Below are positions 1 through 7,002 of a stretch of 7,590 nt of DNA, piece after piece. Origin of the DNA: Alcaligenaceae bacterium (lineage in GTDB: Bacteria; Pseudomonadota; Gammaproteobacteria; Burkholderiales; Burkholderiaceae); assembly GCA_947445495.1 (NCBI GenBank), contig CANFEI010000045.1, forward strand, positions 1 through 7,590, given 5' to 3'. Below the pieces are notes generated by a model. That model saw nothing but the letters and a program-made list of their open reading frames with translations, made no database searches and was not told the DNA's origin. Each line of letters starts with the position of its first letter. Position 1 is the stretch's first letter. The translations under genes and the position numbers were made by a program.

Positions 1-2
1 CC

Positions 3-479
3 CTCACAGTTTCGGTGTTTAGGCCCACCTGGGTCAGTGTTCTTGAAAGCGTACTGGTGTGTTTAGCCAGTTTGGCAGTTGTTCTTGCCTGCGTCTGGCT
101 CAAGTTTCCGGGAGTTGTGACGTTCTTCTTAAGTGCTGTGCCCTCAGTCATCTACGGCATTGAACGGCGCGGCCGACTAGAGCGACTCCCAGGCCTCACA
201 CTGGTGGCTTGCGATCAACCAACTTGGTTGTTGGGCACTTTTTCCGCAGACCTTGGCCTTTCTCAAGTCAGGCAGATTCGTGTCGTACGTCGCCAACGTC
301 ATATTTTTGGGCTGACACTGGGTTTGAAATTACAAGATCACCCCCATAACTCCTCCAAGATCGTCAACTTGACGCTCTGGCGTCGAGCTGTTCCTGAGGA
401 AACACTTCGACAAGTATCTGCGCTGGCTGCCTCGTCAATCGAGCAGTCCCGCCAGGCTTTTGAGAGGAAAACAGCTTGA
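3..479 (+). CDS. Small inner-membrane protein, YgfX-like (5' end uncertain)
   Basis: The reading frame is open from the left edge of the window to the TGA at 477-479. A GTG at 15 would give 154 residues, but no Shine-Dalgarno sequence precedes it, so the true start may lie a few codons further left, outside the window. Two hydrophobic stretches (about residues 8-27 and 31-48, counted from the GTG) are joined by a very short turn. They are followed by an Arg-rich, soluble C-terminal half of about 100 residues. This shape, two N-terminal membrane segments plus a small soluble domain, fits the YgfX family, and a gene of this kind is often found just before rpoE in Burkholderiales. The family assignment is by architecture and context only; I see no diagnostic motif. 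YgfX in enterobacteria has been linked to cytoskeletal proteins and to SdhE, but no function should be assumed here. The stop codon overlaps the rpoE start, so the two are probably cotranscribed and translationally coupled. Confidence 0.6.
   Translation, partial: LTVSVFRPTWVSVLESVLVCLASLAVVLACVWLKFPGVVTFFLSAVPSVIYGIERRGRLERLPGLTLVACDQPTWLLGTFSADLGLSQVRQIRVVRRQRHIFGLTLGLKLQDHPHNSSKIVNLTLWRRAVPEETLRQVSALAASSIEQSRQAFERKTA
463..468 (+). promoter_or_regulatory. Shine-Dalgarno site that sets the rpoE start
   Basis: AGAGGA lies 7 bases before the TTG at 476, inside the last codons of the upstream gene. This spacing supports TTG as the initiation codon of rpoE. No ATG or GTG near this position in the frame would give the expected N-terminus. 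Confidence 0.65.
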
Positions 480-1075
480 CTGAACGCGATGTAGACGCTG
501 AGTTAGTCGCACGAGTGCAGCGCGGAGATAAGCAGGCCTTCGATCTGCTGGTTCTTAAATATCAGCGAAAAATCATGCGCTTACTGTCGCGAATGATTCG
601 CGATCCAGCTGAGATCGAAGACGTAGCTCAGGAATCCTTTATAAAAGCGTATCGTGCTTTGCCGCAGTTCAGGGGTGAGAGCGCTTTTTACACTTGGCTC
701 TATCGCATCGCGATCAATACTGCGCGCAACTGGTTGGCTCAGAATAAGCGTCGACCGAGCGCACCTTCTGCATATGAAAGTGAAGAAGGTGAAACTTTTA
801 ACGAAACTGACAACCTAACCGATAGCAGCAACCCAGAATCCGAAATGGCGAGCCGGCAAATTGCAGAAACCGTTAATAAGGCAATGAATGATTTACCCGA
901 GGATCTGCGCAACGCAATTGTGATGCGTGAAATTGATGGCATGAGCTATGAAGATATCGCACAGAGCATGAACTGTCCTATCGGAACGGTGCGGTCTCGT
1001 ATTTTTCGTGCGCGTGAAGCCATCGCAACCCGATTAAAACCTTTGCTGGGTAATACCGGCGATCGTCGCTGGTAA
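476..1075 (+). CDS. rpoE: RNA polymerase sigma factor RpoE (ECF, sigma-E/AlgU type)
   Basis: This 199-residue protein is an extracytoplasmic-function sigma factor that directs RNA polymerase to envelope-stress promoters. Region 2 spans about residues 23-92 and contains DPAEIEDVAQESFIKAYRAL, the core-binding and -10 recognition part, followed by FRGESAFYTWLYRIAINTAR. Region 4 spans about 133-186, with a helix-turn-helix around MSYEDIAQSMNCPIGTVRSR for -35 recognition. The linker between them (about 100-127) is rich in Glu, Asn, Ser and Thr. Length is normal for the family. The start is a TTG that overlaps the preceding stop codon (TTGA); it gives the N-terminus MTERDVDAELV, which matches the usual start of betaproteobacterial RpoE. 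The gene is followed after 13 bases by the anti-sigma gene rseA, the expected partner. I found no convincing sigma-E promoter within the window upstream, so autoregulation is assumed from the family and not shown. Confidence 0.97.
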   Translation: MTERDVDAELVARVQRGDKQAFDLLVLKYQRKIMRLLSRMIRDPAEIEDVAQESFIKAYRALPQFRGESAFYTWLYRIAINTARNWLAQNKRRPSAPSAYESEEGETFNETDNLTDSSNPESEMASRQIAETVNKAMNDLPEDLRNAIVMREIDGMSYEDIAQSMNCPIGTVRSRIFRAREAIATRLKPLLGNTGDRRW

Positions 1076-1088
1076 GGAGTTCTTAAAA

Positions 1089-1637
1089 ATGAGTCAACCC
1101 CCACATTCTGTTGAGCCTCACTCCGACTCCCAGGAGCTTGCTGACACGATCTCCGCTTGGATGGATGGCGATCAAACCACTCCAATGCCGGAGGCGGTAT
1201 TGACTCAAAGCGGTCAACAGACTTGGCAGGTGTACCACTTGATCGGTGATACGCTGCGTACGCCAGAGTTGGCGATTGCAAGTACGTCGGACCTGCGCGC
1301 GCGCGTGGCACAGGCGCTGGTGACAGAACCTGCCATCATTGCTGCACCACGGCCCGCACAGGTCGAGCCAAAGCAAAAACGGACAGGAAAAGGTTGGCGG
1401 TCGCTTGTCTGGTCAAGCCTGGCGATGGCCGCCGCTGTGGCATCGGTCGTCTGGATAGCCAGGCCTTTTCTTTTGCCAGATGCAGGAGTGTCTAGCGCGC
1501 AAATGGCGGGCTCGTCAGCGCCCAAAAACATTGCTTCTAATGCAGACGCACCTGCTGTACGAGATTACGTCAGCGCACACCGTCAACTTTCGGGTCCCGC
1601 AAACGTACGACAAGCTTCGTTTGGCGCATCTCGCTAA
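1089..1637 (+). CDS. rseA: Anti-sigma-E factor RseA (MucA-like membrane protein)
   Basis: This 182-residue single-pass inner-membrane protein is expected to hold RpoE inactive through its cytoplasmic N-terminal domain, and to release it when regulated proteolysis follows envelope stress. The N-terminal region (about 15-75) carries the RseA-type pattern ELADTISAWMDGD followed by WQVYHLIGDTLR. A basic stretch (KQKRTGKGWR, about 95-104) precedes one transmembrane helix at about 105-124, which places the N-terminus in the cytoplasm. The periplasmic tail includes RDYVSAHRQLS (about 158-168), a pattern common near the C-terminus of betaproteobacterial homologues and a plausible RseB contact, although that contact is inferred. 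The ATG is well placed behind AAGGAGT (1074-1080), which overlaps the rpoE stop codon. The gene ends in TAATG, overlapping the start of rseB by one base. The sequence is divergent, as is normal for this family, so its identity rests on topology, motifs and position. Confidence 0.9.
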   Translation: MSQPPHSVEPHSDSQELADTISAWMDGDQTTPMPEAVLTQSGQQTWQVYHLIGDTLRTPELAIASTSDLRARVAQALVTEPAIIAAPRPAQVEPKQKRTGKGWRSLVWSSLAMAAAVASVVWIARPFLLPDAGVSSAQMAGSSAPKNIASNADAPAVRDYVSAHRQLSGPANVRQASFGASR

Positions 1638-2641
1638 TGGGTGGGTGGATGGAGTTGTCGCGTAACCAAGTTTTGAAGCCTATCAGTGCATGGCTTGCTG
1701 TAGGGCTGTGCGTATGTGCGAGCGTTGCGCAGGCGCAAAGTGGTGCGACGGTGCTGCGACAGATCCAAGAGGCGGCGCGTCAACTGAACTACGTGGGCGT
1801 TTATGCCTATCAACAAGGCGATCACATCCAGTCCTCGCGCATCACCCATCATTTCGATGGTAAGCAAGAAAAAGAACGTATTGAAGTGCTCGATGGCGCC
1901 CCGCGTGAGTATCTTCGTACCGACGATGAGGTGCAGTGCTTGATGCCTGAGCAAAAGACTGTGCTGCGTGAGCGTCAGCGTGGCGATCGTTTTCCAGGGT
2001 TGCTGCGTATAGACCCGCAGTCGATCGAGAACAACTACAGTGTGTCGGTGGGCGCTGTCCCGTTGCGTGTCGCCGGCCGTCCATGCCAACCGATCGAAGT
2101 CGTCCCGCGCGATGCGCATCGCTACGGCTATCGTTTGTGTGCAGACACCGCATCCAGCTTGTTGCTCAAAGCGCAAATGGTGGATGAACGTGGCGCAGTC
2201 GTTGAGCAAATCGCCTTTACGCAGATTGAGATTGGCGCCGTAATTTCTGAAGCTATGCTGATGCCTACCTGGCCGACTAAAGATTGGCAGACTGTGCGAA
2301 CACAACATCAAAAAATTGATTTGACATCCTTGGGTTGGCGTGTGCCGCCACCCCCAGGGTATGTATCGACATCAGAAGTGACGCGTGAATTCGCAGATCG
2401 CAAGCCTGTGCATCAACTGGTGTTGTCTGATGGGCTTGCAACTATTTCAATTTTTATTGAACCTTATTTATCTGAGCGGTCTGAGTATCTACCACAGGGT
2501 GCTGCACAAAGCGGTTCGGTCAACATCTATGGGGTACGCATTGCAAATTACTGGTTAACCGTTCTGGGTGAAGTGCCGGCCTCTAGCCTTGAACAATTAG
2601 CGCAGTCCATTCAGTACATGTCTGTTGCGAGCCCTCGTTAG
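1637..2641 (+). CDS. rseB: Periplasmic sigma-E regulator RseB (MucB)
   Basis: RseB binds the periplasmic part of RseA and shields it from proteolysis; it is thought to sense mislocalised lipids or lipopolysaccharide. The 334-residue product has a signal peptide with a hydrophobic core at about residues 17-31 and a likely cleavage after AQA (residue 33). The mature part fits the two-domain MucB/RseB layout. A LolA-like N-terminal domain (about 35-215) includes NYVGVYAYQQGDHIQSSRI and HRYGYRLCADTASSLLLKAQ. A smaller C-terminal domain (about 230-330) includes GWRVPPPPGY and LVLSDGLATISIFIEP. The mature protein has three cysteines (101, 150, 168). Start choice is open: the ATG at 1637 overlaps the rseA stop (TAATG), and an in-frame ATG lies at 1649. 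Neither has a strong ribosome site, so translation is probably coupled to rseA. Both starts keep the signal peptide. Confidence 0.94.
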   Translation: MGGWMELSRNQVLKPISAWLAVGLCVCASVAQAQSGATVLRQIQEAARQLNYVGVYAYQQGDHIQSSRITHHFDGKQEKERIEVLDGAPREYLRTDDEVQCLMPEQKTVLRERQRGDRFPGLLRIDPQSIENNYSVSVGAVPLRVAGRPCQPIEVVPRDAHRYGYRLCADTASSLLLKAQMVDERGAVVEQIAFTQIEIGAVISEAMLMPTWPTKDWQTVRTQHQKIDLTSLGWRVPPPPGYVSTSEVTREFADRKPVHQLVLSDGLATISIFIEPYLSERSEYLPQGAAQSGSVNIYGVRIANYWLTVLGEVPASSLEQLAQSIQYMSVASPR

Positions 2642-2651
2642 GTGCTTACGA

Positions 2652-2666
2652 CATAAACGTTTTATG
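2652..2666 (+). repeat. Short inverted repeat between rseB and degP
   Basis: CATAAA (2652-2657) and TTTATG (2661-2666) are perfect reverse complements around a 3-base loop, CGT. The repeat fills the short gap between the rseB stop codon and the degP ribosome site. The stem is AT-rich and weak, with no T-run after it, so it is not a terminator. It could modestly affect degP translation or be chance. Confidence 0.3.
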
Positions 2667-2667
2667 C

Positions 2668-2671
2668 GGAG
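2668..2671 (+). promoter_or_regulatory. Shine-Dalgarno site that sets the degP start
   Basis: GGAG ends 7 bases before the ATG at 2679. This favours 2679 over the earlier in-frame ATG at 2664 and the TTG at 2625, which lies inside rseB and has no clear ribosome site. A second ATG follows directly at 2682. Confidence 0.6.
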
Positions 2672-2678
2672 TCCATTC

Positions 2679-4172
2679 ATGATGCAAACTCAGTACCCTT
2701 CATCTTTCTATCCATCCGCTGGGCGCATGCGTCAAGTCGCATGGACACTCATGCTGGCTGTCGTGATTGCTGTCGGCGCGGGTTATCAAACGTCCACGCA
2801 GGCGCGCACGAACTCGCTGCCTGATTTCACGACGATCGTTGAGAAGTCCGAAGCCGCAGTGGTCAATATTCGTACAACGGCGAAAGTCTCTAGGAATCGT
2901 CAGGGGCCTCAAGGGCAGGATCCCTATGAGTTGTTTCGTCACTTCTTTGGGCCAGACTTTCAGCCGCCCGGTGGTGCGAGACCTCCTCAGCAAGGGCCAC
3001 GCGGAGGTCGCGCTGAACCCGAAGAGCGCAGCGTGCCACGCGGGGTAGGTTCGGGTTTCTTTATCTCGTCCGATGGTCATCTTTTGACGAATCATCACGT
3101 TGTGGCCGATGCGACCGATATTTTTGTGACGCTGACCGATGGTCGTGAGTTCAAAGCGAAAGTGATCGGTAGCGATCAGCGCACCGATGTGGCGCTGCTG
3201 AAGATCGAGGCTAAGGACATGGTGTCTCTGCCAATCGGCGATACCAAGACCCTGAAGAAAGGGCAGTGGGTGATGGCGATTGGCTCTCCTTTCGGCCTGG
3301 AATCGACAGTGACTTCTGGAATTATTAGTGCGCTGGGCCGAGAGACCGGCGACTACCTCCCATTCATTCAAACTGACGTTGCAGTCAATCCTGGTAACTC
3401 GGGTGGTCCGCTGCTTAACCTCGCGGGTGAGGTGGTTGGGATTAACGCGCAGATCGTGTCACGCAGTGGTGGCTTTATGGGGATTTCGCTTGCGATCCCT
3501 ATCGACGAAGCGATGCGTGTCGCGGATCAATTGCGGTCCAGTGGACGCGTGACGCGCGGCCGAATTGGTGTACAAATTGGTGAAGTCAGCAAAGAAGTGG
3601 CCCAGGCGATCGGTTTGCCTAAAGCCGAGGGCGCGCTAGTCAGTGGTGTAGAACCCGACGCGCCGGCTGACAAAGCTGGCGTGCAACCAGGAGATGTGAT
3701 CCTGAAGTTTGATGGCAAACCCATTACACGCTGGTCAGATTTGCCACGCTTGGTCGGTAGCACCAAGCCTGGCACCTCGGCACCTTTGGAAGTGTGGCGT
3801 AAAGGTAAGCTGATTACCTTGAAAGTCAGCGTTGCTGAAATCAAGGCGGAGAAGACAGCCGAAGCACCTGCCGCACCTAAGGCGGTTGAAACCCAGAAGG
3901 TCGTGTTGGGCATGACGCTGGTGCCTGTTACGGCGGATGTACAGAAAAAGCTGCGGATCAAGGGTGGCGTGCAAGTGACAACGGTGGGCGCGCCCGCCTC
4001 GACGGCAGGGATTGTCGAGGGAGACATTATTTTGGCTGCCAATGACACGGATATCACTAGCCCCGACCAGTTCGCCAAAGTGATCGCTGCGCTGGATGCT
4101 TCTCGTCCGGTTGGCCTCATGGTTCGTAGCGGCGATCAAACCCGTTGGGTCGCTGTCAGCACTGCTAAATAG
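2679..4172 (+). CDS. degP: Periplasmic serine endoprotease, DegP/MucD (HtrA) family
   Basis: This protein is expected to degrade and chaperone misfolded envelope proteins. From the ATG at 2679 it has 497 residues. The signal peptide has its hydrophobic core at about 20-35 and a likely cut after TQA (residue 42). The chymotrypsin-like domain contains the full catalytic triad: His140 in LLTNHHVV, Asp170 in RTDVALLKI and Ser241 in GNSGGP. A Gln/Gly/Pro-rich segment at about 71-120 corresponds to the long regulatory LA loop of DegP-type proteases. Two PDZ domains follow, at about 295-385 ([10 protein letters not shown], with [10 protein letters not shown]) and 408-497 ([10 protein letters not shown], with [10 protein letters not shown]). 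Two PDZ domains mark it as DegP/DegQ/MucD and not the single-PDZ, membrane-anchored DegS/AlgW type. Its place behind rpoE-rseA-rseB matches mucD in the algU-mucA-mucB-mucD operon of Pseudomonas, so it is probably both an output and a feedback modulator of the stress response. An upstream TTG start at 2625 would add 18 residues overlapping rseB and is less likely. Confidence 0.96.
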   Translation: MMQTQYPSSFYPSAGRMRQVAWTLMLAVVIAVGAGYQTSTQARTNSLPDFTTIVEKSEAAVVNIRTTAKVSRNRQGPQGQDPYELFRHFFGPDFQPPGGARPPQQGPRGGRAEPEERSVPRGVGSGFFISSDGHLLTNHHVVADATDIFVTLTDGREFKAKVIGSDQRTDVALLKIEAKDMVSLPIGDTKTLKKGQWVMAIGSPFGLESTVTSGIISALGRETGDYLPFIQTDVAVNPGNSGGPLLNLAGEVVGINAQIVSRSGGFMGISLAIPIDEAMRVADQLRSSGRVTRGRIGVQIGEVSKEVAQAIGLPKAEGALVSGVEPDAPADKAGVQPGDVILKFDGKPITRWSDLPRLVGSTKPGTSAPLEVWRKGKLITLKVSVAEIKAEKTAEAPAAPKAVETQKVVLGMTLVPVTADVQKKLRIKGGVQVTTVGAPASTAGIVEGDIILAANDTDITSPDQFAKVIAALDASRPVGLMVRSGDQTRWVAVSTAK

Positions 4173-4184
4173 GCCAAGAAGGGC

Positions 4185-4190
4185 TAGAAT
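4185..4190 (+). promoter_or_regulatory. Possible -10 box of a promoter for lepA-lepB-rnc
   Basis: TAGAAT matches the sigma-70 -10 consensus at five of six positions and lies 13 bases after the degP stop codon. Upstream, at 17-base spacing, CTGCTA (4162-4167) matches the -35 consensus at only three of six positions. A start near 4197 would put the hairpin at 4202-4230 almost at the 5' end of the transcript. The call is weak and rests on the -10 box and its position. Confidence 0.3.
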
Positions 4191-4201
4191 AGCGGTTTGC
4201 C

Positions 4202-4230
4202 GCAAAAGGGGCGCAGGGCGCCCCTTTTGC
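4202..4230 (+). terminator. Perfect 13-bp hairpin, probable intrinsic terminator after degP
   Basis: GCAAAAGGGGCGC (4202-4214) pairs perfectly with GCGCCCCTTTTGC (4218-4230) around the loop AGG. The GC-rich core GGGGCGC/GCGCCCC followed by TTTTGCTTG has the form of an intrinsic terminator, although the T-run is interrupted after four bases. The matching A-run on the left arm means the structure could also act on the opposite strand. It lies between the stress operon and lepA, 30 bases after degP and 24 bases before lepA, and would end or attenuate the rpoE-degP transcript. Partial read-through is possible. Confidence 0.7.
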
Positions 4231-4254
4231 TTGCTAGCTTACTTTTCAGGTGTT

Positions 4255-6048
4255 ATGCAGCATATTCGCAATTTCTCTATCATTGCCCACATCGATCACG
4301 GCAAATCCACTCTCGCAGACCGTTTAATTCAGCGTTGCGGGGGCTTGGCGGACCGGGAAATGTCGGCCCAAGTGCTGGATTCGATGGATATCGAGCGCGA
4401 GCGGGGTATCACCATCAAAGCCCAGACGGCGGCGCTACATTACAAGGCTGCTGATGGGAACGTTTACAACCTCAATCTGATCGACACGCCAGGCCACGTT
4501 GACTTCTCTTATGAGGTCAGTCGCTCGCTGTCTGCCTGCGAAGGTGCACTGCTTGTGGTGGATGCCTCGCAGGGTGTTGAGGCGCAAACCGTCGCGAATT
4601 GCTACACCGCAATCGAACTCGGTGTTGAAGTCGTGCCCGTGTTGAACAAAATGGATTTGCCTTCAGCCGACCCTGAAAGTGCACGCGCAGAAGTCGAAGA
4701 AGTCATTGGCATCGATGCCTCGAATGCGATTTTGGCGAGTGCCAAGACCGGCATGGGTATCGACGAAATCCTCGAGGCCGTTGTCGCTCGAATCCCCGCA
4801 CCCAAAGGAGACCCGAAGTCTGCGTTGCAGGCGTTGATCGTTGACTCCTGGTTCGATAATTATGTTGGCGTTGTCATGCTGGTGCGTATCGCGAATGGCG
4901 TACTCACACCAAAAGATAAAATCTTTTTCATGGCTACCGGTGCCGTTCACTTGTGTGAACAAGTCGGGGTGTTTACGCCTAAGTCCGAGGCGCGTAAGTT
5001 TTTGTCCGCAGGTGAAGTCGGTTTTGTCGTTGCGGGGATCAAAGAGTTGGCTGATGCGAAGGTCGGTGACACCATCACGACGTTTGCCAAGCCCTCCACT
5101 GTGCCGTTGCCTGGCTTTAAAGAAGTCAAGCCTCAGGTGTTTGCGGGTCTCTATCCCGTCGAGAGCAGTGAATACGATCAGCTGCGCGACTCTCTTGAAA
5201 AACTCAAACTCAACGATTCCGCCCTCATGTACGAGCCCGAGATTTCTCAGGCGCTGGGGTTTGGTTTTCGTTGCGGCTTTCTGGGCTTATTGCACATGGA
5301 AATCGTGCAAGAGCGGCTTGAACGCGAGTTCGATATGGATATCATCACTACCGCACCCTCGGTAGTCTATGAGGTCGAGTTGCGTGACAATAGTGTGATT
5401 CAGATTGAAAGTCCTTCGCGTATGCCTGAGGTGGGTAAATACCTAGAAGTGCGCGAGCCTATTGTTAATGTCACCCTCTTTATGCCCCAAGAGTATGTCG
5501 GCACGGTGATGACACTTTGTAATAGTAAGCGTGGTGTGCAACTTGATATGACCTACCACGGCCGTCAAGTGCATTTGCATTATGAGATCCCGCTCGCCGA
5601 GATCGTGCTCGATTTCTTTGACAAATTAAAGTCTGTGTCGCGCGGCTATGCCTCCATGGATTACGAGTTCAAAGAATATCGCGCCGCAGATGTTGTCAAG
5701 GTTGATCTGTTGATTAATAGCGACAAGGTCGATGCGCTTTCAACAATTTGCCATCGCGCCAATGCGCGCTACCGCGCCCGTGATGTGGTGTCGCGGATGC
5801 GCGAGTTGATTCCACGCCAGATGTATGACGTGGCGATTCAGGCCGCGATCGGGGCTGAAATCATCGCACGCGAGAACGTCAAGGCGTTGCGTAAGAACGT
5901 GCTGGCGAAGTGTTATGGCGGCGATGTCAGTCGTAAAAAGAAACTTCTTGAAAAACAGAAGGCTGGCAAAAAACGCATGAAGCAAGTCGGTAGTGTTGAA
6001 ATCCCACAGGAGGCGTTCTTGGCGATCCTGCAGGTAGAAGATAAATAA
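4255..6048 (+). CDS. lepA: Elongation factor 4 (LepA), ribosomal GTPase
   Basis: LepA is a translational GTPase that binds the ribosome and is linked to back-translocation and 30S subunit assembly. The 597-residue length is normal. All G motifs are visible: G1 AHIDHGKS at 11-18, G2 around RGIT at 50-53, G3 DTPGH at 77-81, G4 NKMD at 131-134 and G5 SAK at 162-164. Domain II and the EF-G-like domains follow, including [20 protein letters not shown]. The LepA-specific C-terminal domain ends with a basic stretch ([19 protein letters not shown]) and [12 protein letters not shown]. The ATG at 4255 gives the standard N-terminus [18 protein letters not shown]; the frame stays open upstream through the hairpin, but that extension is not LepA-like. 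The ribosome site is weak: AGGTG at 4248-4252, very close to the ATG. lepB follows after 22 bases, the usual lepA-lepB pairing. Confidence 0.98.
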   Translation: MQHIRNFSIIAHIDHGKSTLADRLIQRCGGLADREMSAQVLDSMDIERERGITIKAQTAALHYKAADGNVYNLNLIDTPGHVDFSYEVSRSLSACEGALLVVDASQGVEAQTVANCYTAIELGVEVVPVLNKMDLPSADPESARAEVEEVIGIDASNAILASAKTGMGIDEILEAVVARIPAPKGDPKSALQALIVDSWFDNYVGVVMLVRIANGVLTPKDKIFFMATGAVHLCEQVGVFTPKSEARKFLSAGEVGFVVAGIKELADAKVGDTITTFAKPSTVPLPGFKEVKPQVFAGLYPVESSEYDQLRDSLEKLKLNDSALMYEPEISQALGFGFRCGFLGLLHMEIVQERLEREFDMDIITTAPSVVYEVELRDNSVIQIESPSRMPEVGKYLEVREPIVNVTLFMPQEYVGTVMTLCNSKRGVQLDMTYHGRQVHLHYEIPLAEIVLDFFDKLKSVSRGYASMDYEFKEYRAADVVKVDLLINSDKVDALSTICHRANARYRARDVVSRMRELIPRQMYDVAIQAAIGAEIIARENVKALRKNVLAKCYGGDVSRKKKLLEKQKAGKKRMKQVGSVEIPQEAFLAILQVEDK

Positions 6049-6070
6049 AACGTTTGCAAAGGTCGAAACA

Positions 6071-6958
6071 ATGAGCTGGAACTTTGCCTTAATTCTTTTT
6101 GTGTTGCTTGTCGTGACCGGTATTGTGTGGTCGCTGGATCGCTTTTCTTTGCGTCATAAACGAGCGGCCCGTGTGATGCAGGCGCTTGAGCGGGCTCGCC
6201 CGAGTTGGGCCGGTCTACCTGACCATGAAAAATTAACGCGTCAAGAGCAGATTCAGGCCGAGTTTGGAAAAATGCCGTGGTGGGTGGAGTACGGCGTCAG
6301 TTTTTTTCCCGTCATCTTGTTTGTCTTTGTTCTGCGCTCGTTTATTGTCGAGCCGTTCCGCATTCCTTCGGGATCCATGCTGCCGACGTTGCAGTCGGGC
6401 GATCTTATCCTTGTCAATAAATTCACGTACGGACTACGTTTGCCGGTCGTTGATACCAAGGTGATTCCGATCGGTCAGCCACAGCGTGGTGATGTGATGG
6501 TGTTTCGCTATCCAGTCGACCCCTCCGTGGATTACATCAAGCGCGTCGTTGGCCTACCTGGCGATCAAGTTGCTTATTTGGACAAGAAACTCTATATCAA
6601 CGGCAAAGAGGTTCCCCGTCAGGCCGATGGGCAGTATTTTGAGCCGGATCGTGTGGCGTATACCGCACAATTCATAGAGTCCCTGGGCGACAAGCCCCAT
6701 AAAATACTGCTAGATGAGCGACGTTCGCAGGATATAGGACCTATTTCAAGCTTCCCGCATCGTGAAAAATGCGAATACCTACGTAATGGTGTCCGCTGTA
6801 CTGTCCCTGCCGGTGTTTACTTTATGATGGGAGACAACCGCGACAATAGTCTCGACAGTCGTTTCTGGGGATTTGTCCCTGAGGCCAATATCGTTGGTAA
6901 AGCTTTCTTCATTTGGATGAATTTTGGTAGTTTGGGCCGCATTGGTCCTTTCCACTAA
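6071..6958 (+). CDS. lepB: Signal peptidase I (LepB)
   Basis: LepB removes signal peptides from exported proteins on the outer face of the inner membrane; plausible substrates in this window are RseB and the DegP-like protease. The 295-residue protein has two N-terminal transmembrane helices (about 4-21 and 74-91), joined by a charged cytoplasmic loop. The Ser-Lys catalytic dyad is intact: Ser102 in [11 protein letters not shown] and Lys157 in [12 protein letters not shown]. Their 55-residue spacing equals that of Ser90/Lys145 in the E. coli enzyme. The conserved box [11 protein letters not shown] begins at residue 254. Cys234 and Cys243, just before it, could form a periplasmic disulphide like the one in E. 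coli LepB. The ATG at 6071 follows AAAGGT (6058-6063) at a good distance. The gene sits between lepA and rnc, as in many proteobacteria, and is probably cotranscribed with both. Confidence 0.98.
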   Translation: MSWNFALILFVLLVVTGIVWSLDRFSLRHKRAARVMQALERARPSWAGLPDHEKLTRQEQIQAEFGKMPWWVEYGVSFFPVILFVFVLRSFIVEPFRIPSGSMLPTLQSGDLILVNKFTYGLRLPVVDTKVIPIGQPQRGDVMVFRYPVDPSVDYIKRVVGLPGDQVAYLDKKLYINGKEVPRQADGQYFEPDRVAYTAQFIESLGDKPHKILLDERRSQDIGPISSFPHREKCEYLRNGVRCTVPAGVYFMMGDNRDNSLDSRFWGFVPEANIVGKAFFIWMNFGSLGRIGPFH

Positions 6959-6979
6959 TTTCGCTCAACTCGATTCACT

Positions 6980-7002
6980 CGCTTCATGTTCTTCGCTTCA
7001 TG
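6980..7002 (+). repeat. Direct repeat CGCTTCATG at the rnc start
   Basis: CGCTTCATG occurs at 6980-6988 and again at 6994-7002, 14 bases apart. The ATG of the second copy is the rnc start codon. The first copy's ATG (6986) is in another frame and opens a 28-codon frame that ends at 7072, inside rnc. The surrounding leader is pyrimidine-rich and has no Shine-Dalgarno sequence. Confidence 0.6.

Noticed and set aside
364..384. Two adjacent small inverted repeats (GTCAACTTGAC and GACGC-TCTG-GCGTC)
   Set aside because: They lie inside the coding region of the upstream gene, have stems of only 5 bp, and match no known operator.
398..420. Possible sigma-E promoter before rpoE (GGAAAC near 398 and TATCTG near 415)
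   Set aside because: The spacing between the two elements is about 11 bases, too short for an ECF promoter (about 16), and the matches are partial. The true promoter may lie upstream of the window.
1294..1307. Alternating TGCGCGCGCGCGTG run with Z-DNA potential
   Set aside because: It simply encodes DLRARVA in rseA. Short CG runs are expected in such genes and there is no further signal.
946..1376. Minus-strand frames opposite the rpoE 3' end and rseA
   Set aside because: They are shadows of the plus-strand genes. The composition is Arg/Ser-rich, there is no motif, and they cross gene boundaries without any sign of a separate gene.
1634..2311. Long open frame (225 codons) on the minus strand, opposite rseB
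   Set aside because: It mirrors a well-supported RseB coding sequence, has a low-complexity His/Arg/Leu-rich translation with no recognisable motif, and is typical of antisense frames in moderately GC-rich genes.
2700..3371. Long minus-strand open frame (223 codons) opposite degP, and another at 3527-4120
   Set aside because: Both lie opposite the protease and PDZ domains, whose motifs are intact on the plus strand. No domain pattern or ribosome site supports expression.
4096..4254. Upstream extension of lepA through the hairpin into degP
   Set aside because: The added 53 residues do not resemble LepA, overlap degP and cross the probable terminator. The ATG at 4255 gives the standard N-terminus and length.
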